A stretch of 64,000 nucleotides of DNA. It comes from Cyclobacteriaceae bacterium YHN15 (GTDB lineage Bacteria; Bacteroidota; Bacteroidia; Cytophagales; Cyclobacteriaceae). The number at the start of each line of letters is the position of its first letter. Position 1 is the first letter of the stretch. Shown one piece after another: positions 43,778-52,181 of this stretch. Where the stretch lies: contig RKQB01000002.1 in assembly GCA_003797895.1 (NCBI GenBank), positions 247,353-311,352 on the forward strand. Direction: 5' to 3'. Made by a program: the position numbers and the translations under genes. The notes under the pieces are model-generated. The model had not been told where the DNA came from. It did no database searches and worked only from the letters and a program-made list of their open reading frames with translations.

Positions 43778-46084
43778 ATGTATCGGGGCCTGCTACAACT
43801 TCTTCTACTTTCCATCATTTATACACCTACTTTATGGGCACAGGAGGATTGTACAATAACCTTGAGAGGAAAGGTCATTCATTTAGAAAATAATGAACCT
43901 ATTGAAGGTGCTTTCATATGGCTTGTTGAATCCGAAAAAGGGACTGTCACTGATGCAATGGGCAATTTTAGAATCCAAAATATCTGTCCGGGTAAAAACA
44001 CCTTGAAAGTCCAATATATGGGTCACAAAGACTATCTCGAGGAAATCTCCATCAAATCAAATTCTAACCTAACCATCAGGTTGGCAGCTGAGGATATAGA
44101 TCTTGAAGGAGTGGACATTCATGGTCATCAGGATGCTTTATTGACTTCTAATTCGGTATCTGCCTTATATGGCGAGGTATTAAGGCAAAGCCGGGGACAA
44201 AACCTGGGAGAAACATTGAAAATGATTCCAGGTGTTACCAGTTATTCCTCAGGCCCAAGTGTTCAAAAACCAGTAATTCATGGACTCCATAGTAACAGAA
44301 TTTTGATCCTCAACAATGGGGTCAGACTGGAAGGTCAACAATGGGGAGCGGAACACGCACCTGAAATCGATCCATTTTTGGCGAAGGAAATTGCAGTGGT
44401 CAAAGGAGCTGAATCTGTACGTTTTGGTTCCGATGCCATGGGAGGTGTTATTTTAGTTAATCCTGCCCCTTTACCCGTGAAGCCGGGAATCCAGGGAGAA
44501 TTTGACCTGATCGGATTTTCCAATGGAAGGGGAATCAACGGTGCTGCTTATATCACAGGTGGTTCAGCAAAAATTCCGGGTCTGGGATATCGCCTGCAGA
44601 CTTCTTCCAAAATATCCGGGAATATTCATACTCCGGATTATATGTTGGATAACACTGGTGTAAGGGAATTTAACCTTTCAGGAGCCTTGGGCTACAGCAG
44701 CAGTAAATTAGGGACTGAATTATACTTTAGTCATTTTCAGACTACCATAGGGATTCTTCGTGATGCCCATACAGGAAATTTATCTGATCTGAAAAGTATA
44801 ATTGAAAATGGAAAACCTTTTAATGACCCGAATTTCACCTATGCTATTATTAATCCAAAGCAGGAAGTCGACCACCAACTATTTAAAACGAAATTACACT
44901 ACCATTTGAATGATGGTGCTAAGTTGAATTTCCAATATGCATTTCAAAGGAATCATAGACAGGAATTTGATAAGAGAAGAGGAGATTTAAATGAACGACC
45001 TTCCTTGGACATGGTATTGTTTACCAATACCTTGGATTTAAGCTATACCCATCAGACAAGAAAGAACTGGGACGGATCTGTTGGTTTGGGTTTGATGCAA
45101 CAGGCAAACTCCAATATCCCCGGAACAGGAGTAGTTCCATTGATACCTAATTTTGATTTACTGAATCTCGGAGGTTATATCATTGAAAAATTTACAAGCG
45201 GCCCATTAGAGATTGAAGGGGGATTAAGGTATGATTATAGATGGGTAGAAGCTGCCAGAATTCAATCCGGGGAACTTCTGGAAAGAAGTTTCGAATTCAA
45301 TAATTTTTCCGCTTTTCTAGGTGGGGTGTACGCTTTTTCAGGCAATTGGATATTCAATTCCAATTTGGCAACTGCCTGGCGTCCCCCCAATATTAATGAA
45401 CAGTTCAGTCAAGGTCTTCATCATGGTTTGGCATCTATAGAAATCGGGAACCCTGACTTTGAATCGGAGAAGTCTTTTAAATGGCTAAATACAATCAATT
45501 ATTCAGACAATAAATTAAATATTGAATTAACCGGTTATGCCAATAGAATAAATAATTATATCTATTTAAATCCTGTTGAGGAGGGATTAATTACGATCCG
45601 AGGCACTTTCAATGTCTTTGAATACCTTCAAACCGATGCCAATTTGGTAGGTGCGGACCTAAGTGCCGTGTGGGAAATCACAGATAGGTGGGAGTTGTTT
45701 TCAAGGGCTTCCATGGTCAGGGCTTCTAATTTGATCGAGGATTCTTATTTACCCTTTATACCTGCTGATCGAATTGAAAATGGGCTTACTTTCAAATTGA
45801 GCTCAGGTAGGGAGAAATTCAATTCCAAAATTCTCCTAAGCAATTTATCTGTTGCCCAGCAAAGCAGAGAACCGGATTTTGATTTTGCTCCTGCACCACC
45901 TTCCTATTCTGTTTGGAATTTGGGGTTTCAAAACAGTTTCAAAACTAATGGGAATACCGTAAATATTGGGCTTCATATCAATAACCTTTTTGATACAGCC
46001 TACAAAGATTACATGAACCGTTTCAGGTATTTTACCCATGAAATCGGAAGAAATGTTTTCCTTAAACTTAATTATGAATTTTAA
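43778..46084 (+). CDS. TonB-dependent receptor, probable metal uptake
   Basis: A 768-residue outer-membrane receptor. It has a signal peptide (MYRGLLQLLLLSIIYTPTLW, then AQ), a carboxypeptidase-like regulatory domain (about residues 27-105), a TonB plug with ILILNNGVRLEGQQWGAEHA and VVKGAESVRFGSDAMGGVIL, and a barrel ending in NVFLKLNYEF. The plug sequence with WGAEHAPEID resembles zinc-type receptors of the ZnuD group, which is an inference. It is followed by an acidic lipoprotein and a His-rich lipoprotein, and preceded by the paired operator. Metal import under Fur/Zur-like control is the best reading. Confidence 0.9.
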   Translation: MYRGLLQLLLLSIIYTPTLWAQEDCTITLRGKVIHLENNEPIEGAFIWLVESEKGTVTDAMGNFRIQNICPGKNTLKVQYMGHKDYLEEISIKSNSNLTIRLAAEDIDLEGVDIHGHQDALLTSNSVSALYGEVLRQSRGQNLGETLKMIPGVTSYSSGPSVQKPVIHGLHSNRILILNNGVRLEGQQWGAEHAPEIDPFLAKEIAVVKGAESVRFGSDAMGGVILVNPAPLPVKPGIQGEFDLIGFSNGRGINGAAYITGGSAKIPGLGYRLQTSSKISGNIHTPDYMLDNTGVREFNLSGALGYSSSKLGTELYFSHFQTTIGILRDAHTGNLSDLKSIIENGKPFNDPNFTYAIINPKQEVDHQLFKTKLHYHLNDGAKLNFQYAFQRNHRQEFDKRRGDLNERPSLDMVLFTNTLDLSYTHQTRKNWDGSVGLGLMQQANSNIPGTGVVPLIPNFDLLNLGGYIIEKFTSGPLEIEGGLRYDYRWVEAARIQSGELLERSFEFNNFSAFLGGVYAFSGNWIFNSNLATAWRPPNINEQFSQGLHHGLASIEIGNPDFESEKSFKWLNTINYSDNKLNIELTGYANRINNYIYLNPVEEGLITIRGTFNVFEYLQTDANLVGADLSAVWEITDRWELFSRASMVRASNLIEDSYLPFIPADRIENGLTFKLSSGREKFNSKILLSNLSVAQQSREPDFDFAPAPPSYSVWNLGFQNSFKTNGNTVNIGLHINNLFDTAYKDYMNRFRYFTHEIGRNVFLKLNYEF

Positions 46085-46106
46085 ATAAACTAACCAAATA
46101 AATTAA

Positions 46107-46730
46107 ATGAATATGAAAAATTTCATCATGAATCCACTGTTGTTACTAGGCATTTTAATTGTGTTTTCAGCCTGTTCCAGTGATGACCCGCTGCCTGAAA
46201 ATGAAGAGGAGCTGATCACAGATGTGACTTTGATTTTTACTGAAGTTGACGGTAACGGTAACCCGATAGGAACGCCGGTGGAATTTACGGCTTCTGATTC
46301 AGAAGGCTTAGAATTGGGCAGCAGTCCTACAATAGAGACGGTTTCCTTAACTGTAGGGAAAAGATATTTATTAGAGATAGAATTGTTCAATAGTGTAGAG
46401 AATGAGGATATTACTGAAGAAATTCAGGAAGAAGCCGATGAACATCAGTTTTACTTTCTAGGAACTGCATTTGCTTCTTCAAGTATCGGTTCTCCAGTCC
46501 TCACATACACTTATGATGATGAGGACGATGATGGCAATCCTATTGGTTTAAGGGGCTTTGTTCAGGTTTCTTCTGCACCTGCTTTTAACAATGCCCAGTT
46601 CAGACTTGTTTTAAGGCATGACCTGAACAAGAATTTTTCTGGAGCCAATAATCCCAATTGGGAAAACTTTGTACAGGCAGGTGGGGAAACCGACCTGGAT
46701 ATCACCTTCCCTTTGGTGTTGAATCCATAA
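46107..46730 (+). CDS. Acidic lipoprotein accompanying the TonB receptor
   Basis: A 207-residue lipoprotein with lipobox SACSS at about residues 21-25. The mature region is acidic and beta-rich, with segments such as LIFTEVDGNGNPIGTPVEFT and an Asp-Asp-rich turn (TYTYDDEDDDGNPIG). Similar proteins are seen next to metal-type TonB receptors in this phylum. No catalytic residues are visible, so a surface binding or accessory role is likely. It starts 22 bases after the receptor stop. A second ATG two codons in is an equally possible start. A terminator follows. Confidence 0.8.
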   Translation: MNMKNFIMNPLLLLGILIVFSACSSDDPLPENEEELITDVTLIFTEVDGNGNPIGTPVEFTASDSEGLELGSSPTIETVSLTVGKRYLLEIELFNSVENEDITEEIQEEADEHQFYFLGTAFASSSIGSPVLTYTYDDEDDDGNPIGLRGFVQVSSAPAFNNAQFRLVLRHDLNKNFSGANNPNWENFVQAGGETDLDITFPLVLNP

Positions 46731-46737
46731 GAAATAT

Positions 46738-46767
46738 AAAGGCTACTTAATTTTAAGTAGCCTTTTT
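46738..46767 (+). terminator. Intrinsic terminator of the receptor-lipoprotein pair
   Basis: AAGGCTACTTA and TAAGTAGCCTT pair perfectly around a three-base loop and are followed by TTTTT. The His-rich lipoprotein gene starts about 33 bases later, so it either has its own promoter or depends on readthrough. Confidence 0.8.
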
Positions 46768-46799
46768 CATATATTTAGGGCAAAAAAACACCGAATTAT

Positions 46800-47228
46800 A
46801 TGAAAAGATCACTGCTATATTCTTTTTTTATTTTGATAAGTACAGTTTTTCTTTCCTGCTCCGGACATAAGCATGAACACAGAGAAATAACTCCTGATCT
46901 AGAGGAGGCCAATTCAATCCATCAAAGTTCACTCGATCTCAGGGAAGAAATAATGGAAATGGAAAAGTCTTTAAGAGACTCAGGAATTGATTACACGAAC
47001 CTAAAGGATGAATTAAAAATCTGGGATAAAGATATTATAGAAGTGCCAGGATTTGAACATTCACATGACGATGAACACCAAAGAAAATACCATGTTCACA
47101 ACCCAAGTAAACCTTTCAGTGATGCTGAACATCTGGAATACCAAAAAGTCATGCTTGATGAGATTGCAGGAATTCATGAGCGGATGAAGGTATTGTTGGC
47201 ACCAAAAGTAATGGAAGTTGAGGGGTGA
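46800..47228 (+). CDS. His-rich lipoprotein, putative metal-binding
   Basis: A 142-residue lipoprotein with lipobox SCSG, followed immediately by the cluster HKHEHRE. A second His/Asp-rich segment lies at FEHSHDDEHQRKYHVHNP (about residues 84-101), and the rest is helical. The clusters suggest binding of zinc, copper or nickel ions at the envelope. It follows the receptor and the acidic lipoprotein in the same direction, separated by a terminator. No family is recognised, but the setting supports metal handling. Confidence 0.8.
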   Translation: MKRSLLYSFFILISTVFLSCSGHKHEHREITPDLEEANSIHQSSLDLREEIMEMEKSLRDSGIDYTNLKDELKIWDKDIIEVPGFEHSHDDEHQRKYHVHNPSKPFSDAEHLEYQKVMLDEIAGIHERMKVLLAPKVMEVEG

Positions 47229-47230
47229 GG

Positions 47231-47304
47231 AAAATTACCAAAATTCAAAGTCCAAAACCCAAATCCAAAAACCAAACTCAAAATTCAAATTACAAGAACC
47301 AAAG
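47231..47304. repeat. Low-complexity CAAA-rich tract
   Basis: A 74-base stretch made of irregular copies of CAAAATTCAAA, CCAAAACCCAAATCC and CCAAAC. It is not coding. Read from the other strand it is a series of TTTG words. Such tracts occur in intergenic DNA of this phylum. Confidence 0.5.
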
Positions 47305-47410
47305 TCTTCTACTTAATGAAATTGGCCTGTTTTTTTGAAGTCCTTATTGTCACGTTGGATTTCATCTAGGTTAGGGATTTCTTGTATTCCAATTGAATCT
47401 TTCAATGTCC

Positions 47411-47444
47411 AAAAAAATAGCTGCTTAAAGGCAGCTATTTTTTT
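47411..47444. terminator. Bidirectional intrinsic terminator
   Basis: AAAAAAATAGCTGC and GCAGCTATTTTTTT form a perfect 14-bp stem around TTAAAG. It lies between the convergent His-rich lipoprotein and the 47490 lipoprotein. Confidence 0.88.
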
Positions 47445-47489
47445 ATACTTTTCTTTCAATCATTTTTTACTCTTAAATCTTGATTTATC

Positions 47490-48002
47490 TTAATAATATG
47501 GTGAACACATGGTCATATTTTCCACTTTGAATGCTTGCGGACTGTTGTCATTTTTGCCAATATTTCCAGCGGTCAAAATGACCTGATATTCAGGACCTGA
47601 ATCGGCCAAATGCACTTTCACATGACCATCAAAAGATTTGAATTCATCAAAACTCAACTTTCTACCATCAGACAATTGGCCTAAAATGGTAACACTTTTC
47701 AAATCTCTCAGGTCCACGGCGTTTAACAAATAAGCAATTGGAGAATCCTGGCTATCATAAGATCCGAAATGTAGGTGTGCCGGAAAATAATAGTCAGAGG
47801 TTTCTTTTTTTCCAATTAATTCCACGGTAATCTCTATTTCTCCACTGACCATTTCCCTGGCATTGACTTTTCCAGTATAATCGAAATCGGAACCTTGATA
47901 CAGATTATATGATATCTCATTTCCAGTGTACATGGAATCTTCTTTTTCCTGGCAGGAAACTAATACCAACAAACCCAGAAATAAAATTGCCAACTTTTTC
48001 AT
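47490..48002 (-). CDS. Lipoprotein of unknown function
   Basis: A 170-residue lipoprotein with a good signal and lipobox LVSC at residue 17. The mature part is beta-rich, with DYYFPAHLHFGSYDSQDSPI and GHVKVHLADSGPEYQVILTA, recalling Ig-like or copper-protein-like sandwiches; the pair HLH could be a metal site, but this is speculative. It is divergent from the DNA ligase gene. The Crp-like palindrome at 48092 lies between the two and could serve either. I do not recognise the family. Confidence 0.75.
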   Translation of the reverse strand: MKKLAILFLGLLVLVSCQEKEDSMYTGNEISYNLYQGSDFDYTGKVNAREMVSGEIEITVELIGKKETSDYYFPAHLHFGSYDSQDSPIAYLLNAVDLRDLKSVTILGQLSDGRKLSFDEFKSFDGHVKVHLADSGPEYQVILTAGNIGKNDNSPQAFKVENMTMCSPYY

Positions 48003-48091
48003 AGCAGTTGTGTTTTTTTAGTAAATACGCCCCTTTAGGGCTTGAAGTTTTAATTCTTGATTGAAATATAAATAAATTATTGTCCAATCGA

Positions 48092-48107
48092 TGTGAACCT
48101 AGTCACA
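48092..48107. promoter_or_regulatory. Crp/Fnr-type operator, perfect TGTGA-N6-TCACA
   Basis: TGTGA-ACCTAG-TCACA is an exact match to the classical Crp core. It lies 37 bases before the ligase ATG and about 90 bases from the start of the divergent lipoprotein. A Crp/Fnr-family regulator is coded at 61759, but no link is shown. One chance match in 64 kb is not impossible. Confidence 0.5.
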
Positions 48108-48144
48108 TTTTCCCAATTCGATTACAAAAAATTGAAATTCCCCA

Positions 48145-49737
48145 ATGAAATTATTTGCCCAACTATTTGAAGAACTGGATAAGAGTAACAAAACCTCAGA
48201 TAAAATAGAGGCTTTGAAAAAATATTTTTCAAATTCTTCTGATATGGATAAGCTTTGGACTATTGCCCTATTTACACATAAACGCCCCAAAAGACAGGTA
48301 AATACCCGATTATTAAGAGAATGGTGCTGTGAATGGGCAGGTATTCCGGATTGGCTTTTTGAGGAATCGTACCATACAGTTGGGGACCTGGCAGAAACAT
48401 TATCTCTTCTTTTACCAAATCCTACTGGAAAACAGGATAATACTTTGAGCTATTGGATAGAATATTTAATGAAATTGGAGTATTTAGAAGAATTTGAAAA
48501 GAAAGAAAAGATACAATATGCATGGAAAGTGCTTGATAAAAAAGAGCGATTTGTCTTTACTAAAATTATTACAGGTGGTTTTAGGGTCGGGGTAAGTCAA
48601 AACCTGGTCACCCAAGCACTTTCTGAAGTGGTTGGTAAGGACAAGTCTGAAGTGGCCCATAGGATTATGGGGGATTGGCACCCTACTTCAGTAAATTTTA
48701 GGGATCTAATCCTTTCCTATAATCTTTCCGATAATTTTTCAAGACCTTATCCCTTTTATCTGGCCCATGCACTGGACAAAGACATCACCGCTTTGGGGCC
48801 TATAGAAGATTGGCAAGTGGAATGGAAATGGGATGGTATCCGTGGACAGATCATTCATAGAAATGGCTCCTTGTTTATTTGGTCCAGAGGTGAAGAATTG
48901 GTGACCGGGAAATTTCCAGAACTTGCTGAAATGGCTTCCAAATTACCTGAAGGTACAGTACTGGACGGTGAAGTGCTGGCATTCAGCGATGGAAAACCCC
49001 TACCCTTTTCTTTACTTCAGACAAGGATAGGAAGAAAGAATGTCAGTAGGAAAACACTACAGGATGCCCCTGTCAGTTTTATAGCTTACGATGTTTTGGA
49101 AAAAGAAAATGCAGACATCAGGAACCTACCTTTGTCAGAAAGGAGAAATCATTTGGAGACAATTGTTGCCCAAGTAGCAGATAAAAGCCTCATCATTTCG
49201 CCAATGGTCATTGCAAAAGATTGGGCTGAACTTCAACAGATTCATTTGGATTCAAGAAAAATGATGGCAGAGGGTTTTATGCTGAAACGAAAGGATTCCG
49301 ATTATGGAGTAGGAAGAAAAAGGGGAAATTGGTGGAAATGGAAGATAAATCCTTTGACTATAGACGGGGTGATGGTTTATGCCCAAAAGGGGCATGGCAG
49401 AAGAGCAGATCTTTACACTGATTACACTTTTGCTGTTTGGGAATCTGGTAATCTGGTACCCTTTGCGAAAGCGTACTCAGGTCTGACGGATGCAGAAATC
49501 ATAGAAGTGGATAGATATGTCAAGAAAAATACCTTAGAAAGATTCGGGCCTGTCAGGACAATAAAACCAGGGCTGGTATTCGAAATTGCATTTGAAGGGA
49601 TACAAAAAAGTTCAAGACATAAATCCGGTATCTCTTTGAGATTTCCCAGAATCCAACGATGGAGAATGGATAAGCCCATTGAAGAGGCAAATACCTTGGA
49701 AGATTTACAGGCACTGTTAACTGAATATGAAGGATAA
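48145..49737 (+). CDS. ATP-dependent DNA ligase
   Basis: A 530-residue DNA repair ligase of the bacterial Lig type that travels with a DEXH helicase. It has an N-terminal helical domain (about residues 1-190), the adenylation domain with the KWDGIRGQ motif (Lys in EWKWDGIRGQIIH, about residue 230), then GTVLDGEVLAF, KRKDSDYGVGRKRGNWWKWK, and the OB-fold with RPGLVF-like PGLVFEIAFEG. It is the second ligase of the cell and not the NAD-dependent replicative enzyme. It overlaps the helicase start by 11 bases. Confidence 0.94.
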   Translation: MKLFAQLFEELDKSNKTSDKIEALKKYFSNSSDMDKLWTIALFTHKRPKRQVNTRLLREWCCEWAGIPDWLFEESYHTVGDLAETLSLLLPNPTGKQDNTLSYWIEYLMKLEYLEEFEKKEKIQYAWKVLDKKERFVFTKIITGGFRVGVSQNLVTQALSEVVGKDKSEVAHRIMGDWHPTSVNFRDLILSYNLSDNFSRPYPFYLAHALDKDITALGPIEDWQVEWKWDGIRGQIIHRNGSLFIWSRGEELVTGKFPELAEMASKLPEGTVLDGEVLAFSDGKPLPFSLLQTRIGRKNVSRKTLQDAPVSFIAYDVLEKENADIRNLPLSERRNHLETIVAQVADKSLIISPMVIAKDWAELQQIHLDSRKMMAEGFMLKRKDSDYGVGRKRGNWWKWKINPLTIDGVMVYAQKGHGRRADLYTDYTFAVWESGNLVPFAKAYSGLTDAEIIEVDRYVKKNTLERFGPVRTIKPGLVFEIAFEGIQKSSRHKSGISLRFPRIQRWRMDKPIEEANTLEDLQALLTEYEG

Positions 49738-52180
49738 AGAGTTGGAAGTTGCTTTCAAATATTTTGAATTAAAAGGATGGAAACCTTTTGATTTTCAGGT
49801 TCAGGCTTGGAAGGATTATCTGGAAGGAAAATCCGGCATCCTCAATGCACCTACCGGGAGTGGGAAAACTTTTGCTTTATTTTTTCCGGTTATTTTGAAT
49901 TATGTAATCCAACACCCTGATGACTGGCAAAAACCAAAGAAAAACGATATTCAACTTATTTGGGTAACCCCTTTAAGAGCATTGGCTCAAGATATTCAAA
50001 AAGCCATGCAGGAGGTTTGTGATACTATAGGTTTGCCTTGGAAAATTGCTGTTAGAAACGGGGATACGGATACTAAAGAAAGACAGGCCCAGAAACGAAA
50101 CCCTCCAGAGTGTTTGATTACCACTCCGGAAACACTTCAAATTCTTCTTGCCCAAAAAGACAATAAAGTCCTTTTCCGCGAACTTAAGTGTATCGTGATT
50201 GACGAGTGGCATGAATTAATGGGAAATAAAAGAGGTGTTCAGGTCCAATTGTCTCTCGGTTATATCAAATCCATTTGTTCTGAAAATTTAAGGCTATGGG
50301 GTATATCAGCGACAATTGGAAATATGGAAGATTCCTGTAAGGTTTTATTGGGGAAGAACCTCCCCCTCCATATTGTCAAAGCCGAAATCAATAAAAAAAT
50401 ACACCTGACCACTATCTATCCGGATGAACTGGAAAAATACCCTTGGTCTGGTCATTTGGGTTTGAAGCTGATTGAAAAGATCATTCCTATCATTGAAAGC
50501 CACAGGTCACTTTTGCTTTTTACCAATACCCGGGCGCAAACTGAAATCTGGTATCATCAGATCATGGCCAAAAGACCTGATTGGGCTGGTTTGGTGGCTT
50601 TGCATCATGGATCATTGGATCAAAGTGTCAGAACCTGGGTGGAAGATTCTTTGCATGCTGGAAAATTAAAATTGGTGGTCTGTACTTCTTCATTGGATCT
50701 TGGGGTAGATTTTAGGCCAGTCGATGCCGTCATTCAAATCGGTAGTCCAAAAGGAGTGGCCAGGTTTGTCCAGCGTGCAGGTAGATCCGGTCACCAGCCT
50801 TCCCTCCCAAGTAAAATATATTTTTTACCCACCCACTCTTTGGAATTGATAGAAGCTGCAGCCTTGAGGAATGCGGTGGAAAAAGGAGAAATGGAAAATA
50901 TTCATGCCCCTACTTTGTCATATGACGTTTTGATCCAGTTTTTGATTACCCTTGCAGTAGGTGATGGTTTTAAGCCCAGGGAAATTTTAAAGATTCTTAG
51001 GGCATGTTATTCTTTTGAAAAATTGAGCCAGGAAGATTTTGATTGGATTTTGTCATTCATAACCGAAGGAGGAACCTCACTGTGTAGCTATGAAGAATTT
51101 TCCAAGGTGGAAATTGATGAGCTGGGAATGTATAAAGTCAAAGATAAAAAAACAGCCATGAGACATAGGTTGTCCATGGGAACTATTGTCAGCGACCCAA
51201 TGCTGAAAGTGAAATTTAAAAACGGTACCTATTTGGGCATGATTGAAGAATATTTTTTATCGCGTTTAAGGCCAGGTGATCGCTTTTTCTTTTCGGGAAG
51301 AAATCTGGAATTCGTCGCCATTAGGGATATGAGTGCTATTGTACAATTGTCCACAAAAAAAAGTAACAATACTCCCTCCTATATGGGAGGCAGGATATCG
51401 CTCACCTCGAAACTTGCCGGTAAAATAAGGGAAATACTGGGAAATGCCTCAAAAGGTATTTTTGATTCTGAAGAAATAGCCTATATCTCACCTCTTTTGG
51501 ATTTGCAACAAAGGCTTTCTATAATTCCTGATAGCCAAACCCTTTTGGTTGAGAAAAATATTTCAGGGGATGGTTACCATGTGTTCTTTTATCCATTTGA
51601 AGGCAGAATGGTGCATGAAATACTTGGTGCCTTAGTAGCATACAGGATTAGCGTAAGTTATCCAATGAGCTTCAGCATAGCCATGAACGATTATGGCTTT
51701 GAACTGCTGTCTGATTCCCCTATACCCATTGAAGATATTTTAGAAGAAGATATTTTTTCGGAAACTAATCTCAATGATGATATCCTGACAAGTATCAATG
51801 AGAGTGAAATGGCCAAAAGACGTTTCCGGGATATTGCTACAATTTCAGGTATGATTTTTCAGGGCTTTCCCGGTAAGCCTGTTAAATTCAAGCATCTCCA
51901 ATCCAACTCAGGTATATTGTATGGGGTTTTTGAGGATTATGATCCGGAAAATCTTTTACTCAAGCAGGCCCACCGAGAAGTATTGGATATGCAAATGGAA
52001 AAAGACAAAATGCTGGAAGTCATAAAGAAAATCAACAGACAACAGATTGTGGTAAAAATCCCTGGCCAATTTACCCCATTTTCTTTTCCTATCATGGTAG
52101 ACAGATTAAGGGCTCAGTTGTCCTCCGAGTCACTGGAGGATAGAATAGCCAAAATGAAAGCCCAATTGATTGATAGTTAA
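49727..52180 (+). CDS. Ligase-associated DEXH box helicase
   Basis: An 817-residue superfamily 2 DNA helicase of the Lhr-like group that accompanies this ligase in repair clusters. Motifs seen are Q-like FQVQAWKDYLEG, Walker A APTGSGKT (about residues 41-48), DEWHEL (motif II), SATIGN (motif III), and the C-terminal part with VVCTSSLDLGVDF and QRAGRSGHQP (motif VI). The second half contains the Lhr-type C-terminal extension. It starts within the last codons of the ligase gene. The exonuclease and phosphoesterase genes often found beside the pair are absent from this window. Confidence 0.94.
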   Translation: MKDKELEVAFKYFELKGWKPFDFQVQAWKDYLEGKSGILNAPTGSGKTFALFFPVILNYVIQHPDDWQKPKKNDIQLIWVTPLRALAQDIQKAMQEVCDTIGLPWKIAVRNGDTDTKERQAQKRNPPECLITTPETLQILLAQKDNKVLFRELKCIVIDEWHELMGNKRGVQVQLSLGYIKSICSENLRLWGISATIGNMEDSCKVLLGKNLPLHIVKAEINKKIHLTTIYPDELEKYPWSGHLGLKLIEKIIPIIESHRSLLLFTNTRAQTEIWYHQIMAKRPDWAGLVALHHGSLDQSVRTWVEDSLHAGKLKLVVCTSSLDLGVDFRPVDAVIQIGSPKGVARFVQRAGRSGHQPSLPSKIYFLPTHSLELIEAAALRNAVEKGEMENIHAPTLSYDVLIQFLITLAVGDGFKPREILKILRACYSFEKLSQEDFDWILSFITEGGTSLCSYEEFSKVEIDELGMYKVKDKKTAMRHRLSMGTIVSDPMLKVKFKNGTYLGMIEEYFLSRLRPGDRFFFSGRNLEFVAIRDMSAIVQLSTKKSNNTPSYMGGRISLTSKLAGKIREILGNASKGIFDSEEIAYISPLLDLQQRLSIIPDSQTLLVEKNISGDGYHVFFYPFEGRMVHEILGALVAYRISVSYPMSFSIAMNDYGFELLSDSPIPIEDILEEDIFSETNLNDDILTSINESEMAKRRFRDIATISGMIFQGFPGKPVKFKHLQSNSGILYGVFEDYDPENLLLKQAHREVLDMQMEKDKMLEVIKKINRQQIVVKIPGQFTPFSFPIMVDRLRAQLSSESLEDRIAKMKAQLIDS

Positions 52181-52181
52181 A

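Noticed and set aside
43708..43893. 61-codon frame beginning in the operator
   Set aside because: It overlaps the TonB receptor start in another frame and its ATG is part of the palindrome.
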